DNA of 64,000 nt, taken from Ascidiimonas sp046199005 (GTDB lineage: Bacteria; Bacteroidota; Bacteroidia; Flavobacteriales; Flavobacteriaceae). This document shows positions 51,391-59,913 of this stretch, in pieces. The notes under the pieces are model-generated. The model searched no databases, had not been told where the DNA came from, and saw nothing but the letters and a program-made list of their open reading frames with translations. The position numbers and the translations under genes are program-made. The stretch spans positions 2,108,001 through 2,172,000 of the forward strand of contig CP176050.1 in assembly GCA_046199005.1 (NCBI GenBank), in the 5' to 3' direction. Positions within the stretch are counted from its first letter, which is position 1; the number at the start of each line of letters is the position of its first letter.

Positions 51391-51486
51391 ACTATCTAAG
51401 GGTAAACCCATAAGGCACTTGTTTGAAACAAATGTTTAATTTCGAGGTAGGTCTCGGGGTATTAGACCCTTTGGCGGTGCCAATAA
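51391..51486 (+). repeat. structured repeat element, copy A (probable RNA motif)
   Basis: One of two related elements of about 90 nt (the other is at 62461-62554), conserved over most of their length, with a nearly identical last 25 bases. Shared features are the loop TTGAAA with flanking TTG/CAA, the 7-bp stem GTTTAAT (51434-51440) with ATTAGAC (51461-51467; one U-G wobble), an inner CGAG/CTCG hairpin, and the hairpin TTGGC-GGT-GCCAA (51471-51483). A GGGT/ACCC pairing (about 51457-51469) competes with the 7-bp stem. It is followed immediately by a terminator, so it should be the 3' part of the aldolase transcript or a short RNA. Confidence 0.75.
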
Positions 51487-51487
51487 A

Positions 51488-51514
51488 AATCCCCGCTTTT
51501 CGCGGGGATTTTTT
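51488..51514 (+). terminator. terminator after copy A
   Basis: A 9-bp stem AATCCCCGC / GCGGGGATT with a TTTTC loop, then a T-run. The T-run overlaps the convergent TlpA-like gene by two bases. Confidence 0.92.
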
Positions 51515-52934
51515 ATAATGCTTTGGGAGTCATTGCAACAAACTCAGGATCAAAAATATCACCAAATGCATTTACAATGGTTCCATCGTCTTTGACAATA
51601 ATTATTTTATTCAAACCTTCTATGACAAGTGAGTTTCTAATTTCTATGAAGTTTTCGCACCTAAATTGATATTTAGGATTTAACCCCATTTTTTCAACAG
51701 CCTTCACCCAACTTTCATGATCTTCGTTAATATTGATACCTACGAAAGCGTAATCAGGATACTTATCACGAAGTTCACCTACCTTTTTATTAATATTTCT
51801 CATATGGTTTCGTTGATTGAGCGACCAGAAATAATAAACGGTATGTGGATGCCCTTTGTAAGCGAGCGAAGCAAGCGTATCGATACTTACTTCAGTACCT
51901 GTATGATTGACAAGCGCGACATCGGGAAGTACACTTCCTTGTCTTAGATTTTTTATAGCGTTGTAGACTTCGGTAACTTCTTTTGCGTATTTATTATCTT
52001 TTGAATATTTATTGAACGCCTCAATAAAACGTTCATTATTATAATGATTGTGATCTTTCTTAAAGTAAGCAAAAGCCGTGTTTCGATATAAATTGTCTTT
52101 TATTTCCTTCGAAACAATAAGACTATCAATTAATTTAAGCTTATGAAGATGAAAATGAAGGGTTTTATCTACAGGAAGCTTCTCTTCTTTACATTTGTTT
52201 TTGCAATTAGTATAGGAAACGTTATTGAAATAAGTGTTCAGATAGTTAATATACGGACTAAAATAACTCAATTTGGTATCATTATAGTCCAACTTTTCCC
52301 TGTAATCATAATAATTTTCTGGAATACTATCTAATTTTCGATGCGGCATTTTTTTGGTATGAATGTAGGGGTATACTTCCTTGGCATCGTAGTGTCTATA
52401 ATCTATACCAGCCCTTGTAATTAACTTGGCATTTTCTGATAGATTAAAGTTCATTACCAGATTCTCATACTGCTCTAATTTCATTTGCTTCAGAGAATCC
52501 ATTTTGGAGATAAACTCTTCGGCCTCAAGATCGTAATAATAATAAACAAGTCTTTCTTCGTCCTCATTTACTAAAAACATATCGATCATGAAATTGTTTT
52601 TCTCTGCGCCGTTACCAGAGAAAATAAGAGATTCATCAAAGTCAAGTGTATTCAAACGAAAAAGAATACTATCTCCTTTTTCAATGAGTACATACTGCAT
52701 TTCGGGTTTATGTTCAAAATGATATAAGCCATCTTCAACCGCATCCATTTTAAGTAGAAAGCGATTATTTTCGTCCAATACAATTGAATCCACGACTTTG
52801 TCGTTCTTATAAAGAATAACGTAAGAGCTGTTTGGATTAACGATCTCGCCTCCAAAATAGGTTGCGTTTTCCGCACTTTTATTTCCACAACTATAGGCTA
52901 TCAGTAATAAAGACGCTAATAGTATATACTTCAT
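51513..52934 (-). CDS. thioredoxin-like (TlpA-type) lipoprotein lacking the CxxC motif
   Basis: A 473-residue lipoprotein (signal LLIAYSCGNK). An N-terminal DUF4369-like domain (EIVNPNSSYVILYKNDKVVDS) and a long helical middle are followed by a thioredoxin-fold domain. In the position of the WCxxC motif the protein has YYFWSLNQRNHM, so both cysteines are missing and thiol-redox activity is unlikely. The later fold elements (YAFVGININEDHESWVKAVE, IIIVKDDGTIVNAFG) are intact. It could be a binding or chaperone derivative. Similar Bacteroidota TlpA-like proteins are common; this one looks inactivated. Confidence 0.82.
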   Translation of the reverse strand: MKYILLASLLLIAYSCGNKSAENATYFGGEIVNPNSSYVILYKNDKVVDSIVLDENNRFLLKMDAVEDGLYHFEHKPEMQYVLIEKGDSILFRLNTLDFDESLIFSGNGAEKNNFMIDMFLVNEDEERLVYYYYDLEAEEFISKMDSLKQMKLEQYENLVMNFNLSENAKLITRAGIDYRHYDAKEVYPYIHTKKMPHRKLDSIPENYYDYREKLDYNDTKLSYFSPYINYLNTYFNNVSYTNCKNKCKEEKLPVDKTLHFHLHKLKLIDSLIVSKEIKDNLYRNTAFAYFKKDHNHYNNERFIEAFNKYSKDNKYAKEVTEVYNAIKNLRQGSVLPDVALVNHTGTEVSIDTLASLAYKGHPHTVYYFWSLNQRNHMRNINKKVGELRDKYPDYAFVGININEDHESWVKAVEKMGLNPKYQFRCENFIEIRNSLVIEGLNKIIIVKDDGTIVNAFGDIFDPEFVAMTPKAL

Positions 52935-53086
52935 AAATCTTTTTTATAAATGCTGCGATTGCACTCTTATCACCTATAGCAAATCTAACAAAGCAAAACA
53001 CGACACCATGTTAATGAGGAGTTAAAAAAAACTTTTTAACGTTATTATAATTACGCAGTTAGAACACTCGATTCACCTTAATTTCT

Positions 53087-53094
53087 TACTTTTG
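53087..53094 (+). promoter_or_regulatory. candidate -7 element of the ABC-F gene
   Basis: TACTTTTG fits TAnnTTTG, 22 bp before the ATG; predicted start is about 53100. No -33 TTG is visible at standard spacing. Confidence 0.5.
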
Positions 53095-53116
53095 CACCAC
53101 TTTAAAAAAACTATAA

Positions 53117-54751
53117 ATGTTATCAGTATCAAATCTTTCCGTACAGTTTGGAAAAAGAGTTTTGTTTGATGAAGTAAACGTAACGTTTACTCAGGGAAAC
53201 TGTTACGGTATTATTGGAGCAAATGGAGCCGGAAAATCTACCTTTTTAAAAATTCTGGCGGGAAAAATAGATCCTACTTCTGGAAATGTGCATTTAGAAC
53301 CCGGTAAAAGAATGTCGGTTCTCGAACAGGATCACTATGCCTATGACGACCATACCGTTCAGGAAGCAGTAATTATGGGTAATAAGCCTTTGTATGCCAT
53401 AAAGAAAGAAATGGATGAGATCTATGCAAAAGAGGATTTTGGGGATGCAGATGGTGAAAGGGTAGGAGAACTTCAGGTTAAATTTGAAGAGATGAATGGT
53501 TGGAATGCCGAAAGTGATGCAGCGGCCTTACTTTCTAATCTTGGAATTTCTGAAGATCTACACTATACAACAATGAGTGATCTGGATTCTAAGCTAAAGG
53601 TAAGAGTACTTCTTGCGCAGGCATTATTTGGAAACCCTGATGTGCTTATAATGGATGAGCCTACCAACGACCTTGATTTCGAAACGATCTCTTGGCTAGA
53701 AAATTTTCTAGCTAATTACGATAACACTGTGATTGTGGTATCGCACGACCGTCACTTTTTAGATGCCGTGTGTACGCATATTTCCGATATTGATTTTGGA
53801 AAGATCACCCACTACAGTGGTAATTATACTTTCTGGTATGAGTCGAGTCAGCTAGCAGCAAGACAGCGTGCCCAACAAAACAAAAAGTCTGAAGAAAAAG
53901 CTAAAGAACTTCAAGAATTTATCCAGCGCTTTAGTGCTAATGTTGCCAAAAGTAAGCAGGCCACTTCCCGTAAAAAGATGTTGGAAAAGTTAAAGGTAGA
54001 AGACATTAAACCTTCGAGCCGAAGATACCCTGCTATTATATTCGAAAGAGAACGTGAGGCAGGTGATCAAATATTAAATGTAGAAAACTTAAGTGCAACT
54101 TCCGAAGATGGAGACTTACTTTTTCAAAATGTAGATATTAATTTAGCCAAAGGCGATAAAGTAGCGTTGATCTCTCGGGACTCCAGAGCCACCACTGCTT
54201 TCTATCAAATAGTTTCAGGAAACCAAAAACCAGAAACTGGAAAGTACAATTGGGGGGTGACTACGACACAGTCGTATTTACCTGTAGATAACTCGGCCTT
54301 TTTTGAAAACGATCTCACGCTGGTTGATTGGTTGCGACAATGGTCAAAGACCGAAGAAGAACGTGAAGAGGTTTTCGTAAGAGGCTTTTTAGGAAAGATG
54401 TTATTTAGCGGAGAGGAAGCGTTGAAAACCGGTCGTGTTTTATCTGGAGGTGAAAAAGTAAGGTGTATGCTTAGCAGAATGATGATGACCAGAGCCAATG
54501 TGCTGATGCTAGACGAACCTACCAATCACCTTGACCTCGAAAGTATTACTACTTTCAACAATTCTTTAAAGAATTTCAAAGGTACAGTGATCTTTACTAC
54601 GCATGACCATGAGTTTGCGCAGACCGTTGCTAATCGTATTATTGAGATTACTCCTGGAGGTGTTATTGACCGATACCTTACTTTTGATGACTATATGACG
54701 GATGCTTCTATCAAAGAACAGCGAATGAAGATGTACGAAGTAACCGTGTAG
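53117..54751 (+). CDS. ABC-F ATPase, YbiT-like, with degenerate second P-loop
   Basis: A 544-residue soluble tandem-ABC protein with YbiT-type overall layout. ABC-F proteins act on the ribosome, not as transporters. NBD1 has Walker A GANGAGKS at 34-41 and Walker B ILIMDEPTNDLDFE (VLIMDEPTND). The inter-domain linker carries the ABC-F signature RFSANVAKSKQATSRKK. NBD2 has SGGEKVRCMLSR and VLMLDEPTNHLDLE, but its P-loop region (residues 349-361, VALISRDSRATTA) lacks the expected GxxGxGKS glycines and lysine, so this site may bind ATP poorly or not at all. Confidence 0.93.
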   Translation: MLSVSNLSVQFGKRVLFDEVNVTFTQGNCYGIIGANGAGKSTFLKILAGKIDPTSGNVHLEPGKRMSVLEQDHYAYDDHTVQEAVIMGNKPLYAIKKEMDEIYAKEDFGDADGERVGELQVKFEEMNGWNAESDAAALLSNLGISEDLHYTTMSDLDSKLKVRVLLAQALFGNPDVLIMDEPTNDLDFETISWLENFLANYDNTVIVVSHDRHFLDAVCTHISDIDFGKITHYSGNYTFWYESSQLAARQRAQQNKKSEEKAKELQEFIQRFSANVAKSKQATSRKKMLEKLKVEDIKPSSRRYPAIIFEREREAGDQILNVENLSATSEDGDLLFQNVDINLAKGDKVALISRDSRATTAFYQIVSGNQKPETGKYNWGVTTTQSYLPVDNSAFFENDLTLVDWLRQWSKTEEEREEVFVRGFLGKMLFSGEEALKTGRVLSGGEKVRCMLSRMMMTRANVLMLDEPTNHLDLESITTFNNSLKNFKGTVIFTTHDHEFAQTVANRIIEITPGGVIDRYLTFDDYMTDASIKEQRMKMYEVTV

Positions 54752-54782
54752 CTTGAAAATAAAATAAATATAAAAAACAAAG

Positions 54783-54820
54783 ATCCCCGATTGTTACAAG
54801 ACGTTTGGGGATTATTTTTT
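54783..54820 (+). terminator. terminator after the ABC-F gene
   Basis: Outer stem ATCCCC / GGGGAT (54783-54788 with 54807-54812) around an 18-nt loop region, followed by TATTTTTTATTT. Its other flank is A-rich, so it may also serve the convergent gene. Confidence 0.7.
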
Positions 54821-54825
54821 ATTTA

Positions 54826-55047
54826 TTACAAGTTCAATTCGCTTAGAACACTTATCGCATCCTGCGCTTCGTCATTATGAACAAATACTTTTATCTGTTC
54901 TGAAACCGGATGGGCAAATCCCGACAATCGTACGGACTCCTTTTCGTTCTTAATTATAGGAACGATATTCTTAAGTGCAAGCTGACTTTTAAGTAGTATT
55001 ACCTGAGCCTGCGTACCGCTAAATATCATTTGATAATCAGAGTCCAC
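54826..55047 (-). CDS. DUF2007 family protein
   Basis: A 73-residue single-domain protein of the DUF2007 (putative signal-transducing PII-like fold) type. Sequence: SDYQMIFSGTQAQVILLKSQ, IIKNEKESVRLSG and EQIKVFVHNDEAQDAISVLS. No membrane segment. The function is unknown; homologues are often near two-component or transport genes, which is not the case here. Confidence 0.82.
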   Translation of the reverse strand: MDSDYQMIFSGTQAQVILLKSQLALKNIVPIIKNEKESVRLSGFAHPVSEQIKVFVHNDEAQDAISVLSELNL

Positions 55048-55064
55048 GTTTTATACTTTTTAAA

Positions 55065-55784
55065 CTATGCATTAAAATATTTACTGTTCCAAATTGCATG
55101 GTTAAAGTTTTTGCCCAGAGCAAAACCGTAAAACAGCGCCACAGCAGCTACCGACTTAAACATAAAAAAGTAAACAACGAAGTAATTTGCCAGCGTGTCT
55201 TCTTTTGAGAATAAGCCTACCGGCACCATTTCTGTAAGTACCCAACTTATGATTAAAAGAAGGATAGTTAAGTTAAAAAAACTCTTGAATGGTAGCATTA
55301 ATAGCTTTCGAAGCGGACTAAGATCGTTTCCCCATTTATGGATCAAGTAATAATAACCATTTCCCATAGGAGCAAACAGTAAAGGATCATCTGCATTTTC
55401 TAATTTAAAAAGCTTCGACGGAGCGATAATCTTAAAGCCTTTAAGCTCTAAATCGTGAACTTTCTCTAGTCTTTTAATTTCACCATACGCCTCCTGCGGA
55501 TATTTTCCTTTAAAATATTTGGTATCTAAAAACCGTAATCTGTAGTCGATACATATTTTTCTGATCTGATCTATGTGATAAATCCGATTACCATCTAGTT
55601 GGTCAAAATTAAACGAATTTGTGATTTCGCGACCAGAACCGGTTAACTTTTGATGAATTTGCTCATCCTTTGCATCATCTTCTCTTAAGAATTGTTTAAC
55701 CTGTTCCAGAATATCATTGGAAGAAATGGACTTATCGCGTACTTTCCGAAGCTTTTCTTCAATGTTGGTTTTTTTCAATAACAT
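55065..55784 (-). CDS. membrane protein of unknown function
   Basis: A 239-residue protein with a charged, helical N-terminal half (LRKVRDKSISSNDILEQVKQ) and two to three membrane helices in the last 90 residues (FKSFFNLTILLLIISWVLTE, FVVYFFMFKSVAAVALFYGF). I place the start at ATG 55784 (MLLKKTNIEEKL). A TTG at 55820 would start inside a -7 promoter element (TAACTTTG). I do not recognise the family. Confidence 0.7.
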   Translation of the reverse strand: MLLKKTNIEEKLRKVRDKSISSNDILEQVKQFLREDDAKDEQIHQKLTGSGREITNSFNFDQLDGNRIYHIDQIRKICIDYRLRFLDTKYFKGKYPQEAYGEIKRLEKVHDLELKGFKIIAPSKLFKLENADDPLLFAPMGNGYYYLIHKWGNDLSPLRKLLMLPFKSFFNLTILLLIISWVLTEMVPVGLFSKEDTLANYFVVYFFMFKSVAAVALFYGFALGKNFNHAIWNSKYFNA

Positions 55785-55817
55785 ATAATTTTTCTTTTTT
55801 AGCAATTTCAAGCGATT

Positions 55818-55848
55818 CAAAGTTAAGCAAATAGAAGGAAGATGTCAA
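55818..55848 (-). promoter_or_regulatory. promoter of the 55065-55784 membrane protein gene
   Basis: On the minus strand: TTGAC (55848-55844), then TAACTTTG (55825-55818), with 20 bp between TTG and TA. Predicted start about 55812, leader about 28 nt. Confidence 0.65.
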
Positions 55849-55994
55849 CCCTTCAATTAGAAAAATTGAGGAGTAACAATGTGTTTATAAAAAACATAAG
55901 ATATTTATAAATAGCCTATGCAAAATTTTGAAAAATCAAATACGATGAAAAAGTTGAGATTCTGAGTGAAAAAAAATTAATAAGTGCAATTCCT

Positions 55995-58421
55995 TTAGCG
56001 TAGTTCGGCACCAAGCTGCTTTTCAAAACTTACTTTTAGTTTGTTCATCACCTTATCAATTTGCTTGTCTGTTAAAGTGTTTTCAGCGTCTTGAAGTGTA
56101 AAGCTTACCGCATAACTTTTCTTACCCTTCGGGAGTTTGCTCCCTTGATATACATCGAACAAGGTAATATCTTTTAATAATTTTCTTTCACCCTGTCTGG
56201 CAATTGTATAAATATCATTAAAAGCAACATTTTCATCGATTAAAAGAGCGAAGTCTCTTTTAACCTCAGGATATTTAGGGATTTGTTCAAACTGTATTTG
56301 CCGATATTTACAACACTCCAGTAAAACGTCCCAGTTAAAATCAGCATAAAGTACTTCCTGCTTCAATTCGAACTTCTTACGAACCTGCTTTTTGATAACT
56401 CCGAAATCGACTACCTTCTGCTTTTTTACCGACAGCGATAAACCTTCAGAGAAGATGTCACTCTTAAGGGGGGATGTTTTTAAATCTTCAATACCAAGGC
56501 GTTCAAAGATTCGCAGTACTACCGATTTCAAATAAAAGAAATCACTTATTTCTTCTTTTTGCTTCCAGCTTTTCCCTGTTTTGTTTCCTGAGATCCACAA
56601 TGCCAGATGCTTATGCTCTTCACGTCCGGATTCATAATGATGATAGGTCTTTCCAAATTCAAAAAGTCTGAGATCCTGTCTTTTCCGATTAATATTGAAT
56701 GTGGTAGCTTCTAGTCCTGAAAAAAGCATAGATTGCCTCAAAACTGCCAGATCGTTACTTAACGGATTTAACATTTTTACTTGGTGATCCGCTTTTATCA
56801 TATCACTTAATCCTTCATACTCGGGGGTAGTAAGCGAATTCGTCATTATTTCATGAAATCCGACAGCGATTAATTGATCAGCAATGAGATTTTGAAGCCG
56901 ATGATCATCATACTTGGACGTTCTAGAAATCGAAGCATTCAATTTTTCAGTAAATCCTATTTTATTGTAACCGTATACACGTAATATTTCTTCGATGACA
57001 TCTGCCTCTCTTTTTACGTCCACTCTGTAAAATGGTATGGTAAGCCCAATACCGGTTTCGGTAACATTATTTACTTTGATCTCTAAAGAGGTAAGTATCT
57101 GTTTAATAGTTTCTTTTGGTATTTCCTGCCCCACCAACGAATTAACTTTTTCAAAATTGAGGAATACCTGATGGTCTTCTATCTTTTTCGGAAAAACATC
57201 TACTACATCGCTGGTAATCGTACCGCCTGCGACCTCTTGAATAAGCAAAACTGCCCTCAACAAGCCATATTCAACATTGTTTATATCAATTCCACGCTCA
57301 AATCTGAAGGAAGCATCTGTACTCAACGCATGTCGCTTTGCTGTTTTGCGTATATGAATAGGATCAAAATAAGCACTCTCCAGAAAAATCTTCGAAGTTG
57401 CTTCGGTAACACCCGATTCCATTCCTCCAAAAACGCCCGCAATACAAAGGGGTTTCTCGGTATCACAAATCATGATGTCATCTTCATGTAATTTTCTCTC
57501 AACACCATCAAGCGTAATAAAAGGAGTGTTTTTCGCCAGTTTTTTAACGATAATCTTGTCACCTTTTATTTTATCTGCATCAAAGGCATGCAGAGGCTGT
57601 CCCAATTCGTGCAAAACATAATTGGTGACATCCACGATATTATTTATGGGTGTTAATCCAATAGATTTCAATCGATTTTGAATCCATGAAGGAGAGGGCT
57701 TCACGGTAACTCCTGAGATCGTGATCCCGGCATATCTTGGTGCCCATTCTTTATCTTCAACCTCTACATCTATTTTGAGTGTTCTATTGTCGATATTAAA
57801 ACTGCTAACCGAAGGTGTAATTAATTCTCTGGAGATTTCATGCTGTAGCAAACCTGCTTTCAGGTCTCTGGCGACACCATAATGGCTCATAGCGTCTGCG
57901 CGATTTGGTGTGAGCCCTATTTCAAAAACCTCATCTGAGTCAATGCTAAAAACATCTGCACAAGGAGTTCCCGGAGTAAGTTCTTTTGACAACACCATAA
58001 TACCTTCATGACTATCACCAAGACCAATTTCATCTTCCGCACAAATCATTCCTTCTGAGACTTCACCTCTAAGTTTCCCTTTTTTGATTTTCCAGGGGTT
58101 TCCATCCTTATCGTAGAGTGTGGTTCCAACAAGAGCCACAGGCACATTTTGTCCTTTAGCTACATTCGTTGCTCCACATACAATTTGAAGAGGCATCTCA
58201 CCACCTACATCGACACGGGTAATTTTAAGTCTATCTGCATTAGGATGTTGCTCACATGAGATCACGTGCCCCACAACAATTCCTTCTAAAGACCCTTTTA
58301 CTGATTCGAATTTTTGAACACCTTCGACTTCAAGCCCGAGGTCTGTAAGCAATTCTGCTGTCTTGTTCGCATCCCAATCTATTTGTAGAAATTGTTTTAG
58401 CCAACTATAAGAAATCTTCAT
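55995..58421 (-). CDS. pheT: phenylalanine-tRNA ligase beta subunit
   Basis: PheT with PheS charges tRNA-Phe. The 808-residue protein starts MKISYSWLKQFLQI at ATG 58421, the family N-terminus; the frame extends 15 residues upstream but across the promoter. Domains seen: the B1/tRNA-bind region (VGHVISCEQHPNADRLKITR), B3/B4 (AKRHALSTDASFRFERGIDI), B5 (RVDVKREADVIEEILRVYGY) and the C-terminal FDX-ACB (YPEVKRDFALLIDE). PheS is not in the window. Confidence 0.97.
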   Translation of the reverse strand: MKISYSWLKQFLQIDWDANKTAELLTDLGLEVEGVQKFESVKGSLEGIVVGHVISCEQHPNADRLKITRVDVGGEMPLQIVCGATNVAKGQNVPVALVGTTLYDKDGNPWKIKKGKLRGEVSEGMICAEDEIGLGDSHEGIMVLSKELTPGTPCADVFSIDSDEVFEIGLTPNRADAMSHYGVARDLKAGLLQHEISRELITPSVSSFNIDNRTLKIDVEVEDKEWAPRYAGITISGVTVKPSPSWIQNRLKSIGLTPINNIVDVTNYVLHELGQPLHAFDADKIKGDKIIVKKLAKNTPFITLDGVERKLHEDDIMICDTEKPLCIAGVFGGMESGVTEATSKIFLESAYFDPIHIRKTAKRHALSTDASFRFERGIDINNVEYGLLRAVLLIQEVAGGTITSDVVDVFPKKIEDHQVFLNFEKVNSLVGQEIPKETIKQILTSLEIKVNNVTETGIGLTIPFYRVDVKREADVIEEILRVYGYNKIGFTEKLNASISRTSKYDDHRLQNLIADQLIAVGFHEIMTNSLTTPEYEGLSDMIKADHQVKMLNPLSNDLAVLRQSMLFSGLEATTFNINRKRQDLRLFEFGKTYHHYESGREEHKHLALWISGNKTGKSWKQKEEISDFFYLKSVVLRIFERLGIEDLKTSPLKSDIFSEGLSLSVKKQKVVDFGVIKKQVRKKFELKQEVLYADFNWDVLLECCKYRQIQFEQIPKYPEVKRDFALLIDENVAFNDIYTIARQGERKLLKDITLFDVYQGSKLPKGKKSYAVSFTLQDAENTLTDKQIDKVMNKLKVSFEKQLGAELR

Positions 58422-58447
58422 AACGTGTCTCTCAGATTTTGAAACCG

Positions 58448-58478
58448 CAAAGATACTATAATGCACCCATCCTTACAA
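58448..58478 (-). promoter_or_regulatory. promoter of pheT
   Basis: On the minus strand: TTG (58478-58476), 20 bp, TATCTTTG (58455-58448). Predicted start about 58442, leader about 20 nt before ATG 58421. Confidence 0.65.
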
Positions 58479-58532
58479 CACAAGTGAGCCAAACATTGCA
58501 TATCTTTAGCGTTACTTAACTAATGGTATTTT

Positions 58533-59774
58533 ATGACTCAGTTTTTCCCGAAATCACACTTATTTTTAATTGTTTTTCTTTTTATTATTGTCTTGTTTGG
58601 TTGTAAAAAAGAAACCGACAAGGAAGTTTCAAAAGGCATGTGGCGCGCCGAATTGTTAATTGACAAGAGCATCAAAATACCATTCACTTTTGAAGTTCAT
58701 GAGAAGAATAAGTGGTCTTTTTACAATGCTGAGGAAGTGATCTCAGTAGATGAAATCACATATGATAATGATTCTGTACGCATTCAATTTCCGGTATACG
58801 AGGGTTACATTATTGCAAAAATGTCTGATACAGTGCTTAATGGGAACTTCATAAAACCTTCTCTGGATAGGATTGTCCCCTTTAGAGCGACTTATGGAAA
58901 ACAAAAGAGATTTACCATTAAAGGTGACCCAAAACAAAACGTCTCAGGCAATTGGGAAGCCGTTTTCAGCGATGATTGTGATTGCTGCAGGTATGTGGCG
59001 AAAGGTATTTTTAAACAAGTTAAAAGTGTCGTTCAGGGAACATTCAGAACTACAACAGGAGACTACAGGTATCTGGAAGGGGTAGTCGATGGAGACTCCC
59101 TGAAACTCTCTACATTTGACGGTGCGCACGCCTTTCTCTTTGAAGCGATCGTGAAGGATTCTGTGATTGAGGGAACTTTTTATTCCGGGAATCATTTTAA
59201 AGAACCTTTCTATGCAAAACGCAATGAAAGTTATGAATTGCCAAACGAAGACAGTCTTACATTTTTAAAAAAGGGCTTTAAACGCTTCTTTTTTGAGTTT
59301 CCTAATAAGAATGGTGACAGGGTCTCTCTTGACGATGATCAATTTAAAAATAAGGTAGTAATCGTTCAGATTATGGGGAGTTGGTGCCCGAATTGTCTGG
59401 ATGAAACCAAGTATTACAGTGCTTACGCAAAGCAAAAGGCGCCTAAAGATGCGGTATTTGTAGCATTGGCTTTCGAATATGCAAAAACTAAGGAAAAAGC
59501 TTTTGCTAATCTTCAACGCCTTGAAGAAAAAATAAAAATTCCTTATCCCATACTGCTGGCACAATTTGGCACTTCCGATAAAAAAGAAGCCCAGAAAAAA
59601 TTACCAATGCTGAATCATATATTGTCGTACCCAACTACAGTAATCCTAGATAAGAAAGGTCAAATCAGAAAAATACATACGGGATTTAACGGTCCTGCTA
59701 CAGGCGATAAGTATAAAACTTTTAAAAAAGAATTTGAAAGTTTCGTTGAGTTGCTCGCAAGTGAATCAAATTAA
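58533..59774 (+). CDS. TlpA-family thiol-disulfide oxidoreductase lipoprotein
   Basis: A 413-residue lipoprotein (signal ending IIVLFGCKKE). An N-terminal beta-domain of about 230 residues precedes a thioredoxin domain with an intact active site, GSWCPNCLDE (near residue 285). The C-terminal half follows the TlpA/ResA pattern (FVALAFEYAKTK, YPTTVILDKKGQIRKI). It is predicted to be in the periplasm and to reduce or isomerise disulfides. It lies divergently from pheT, with a weak TATCTTTA -7-like element at 58501. Confidence 0.9.
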   Translation: MTQFFPKSHLFLIVFLFIIVLFGCKKETDKEVSKGMWRAELLIDKSIKIPFTFEVHEKNKWSFYNAEEVISVDEITYDNDSVRIQFPVYEGYIIAKMSDTVLNGNFIKPSLDRIVPFRATYGKQKRFTIKGDPKQNVSGNWEAVFSDDCDCCRYVAKGIFKQVKSVVQGTFRTTTGDYRYLEGVVDGDSLKLSTFDGAHAFLFEAIVKDSVIEGTFYSGNHFKEPFYAKRNESYELPNEDSLTFLKKGFKRFFFEFPNKNGDRVSLDDDQFKNKVVIVQIMGSWCPNCLDETKYYSAYAKQKAPKDAVFVALAFEYAKTKEKAFANLQRLEEKIKIPYPILLAQFGTSDKKEAQKKLPMLNHILSYPTTVILDKKGQIRKIHTGFNGPATGDKYKTFKKEFESFVELLASESN

Positions 59775-59857
59775 GAGATTGAGAATACCTGTCTGTTACG
59801 AAATTGTAAAATTCTCATCCTTAAACTATTTCACCTTTTAAGTTCGGGTTTTTTAAT

Positions 59858-59865
59858 TAGTTTTG
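59858..59865 (+). promoter_or_regulatory. candidate -7 element of the endonuclease gene
   Basis: TAGTTTTG fits TAnnTTTG; predicted start about 59871. It overlaps a TTG at 59863 that would otherwise start a longer frame of the endonuclease, so I reject that start. Confidence 0.5.
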
Positions 59866-59913
59866 CGTTTTTTCTTACCCGAATGTAAGATAGCTAATTT
59901 AAACAAAACCCTC

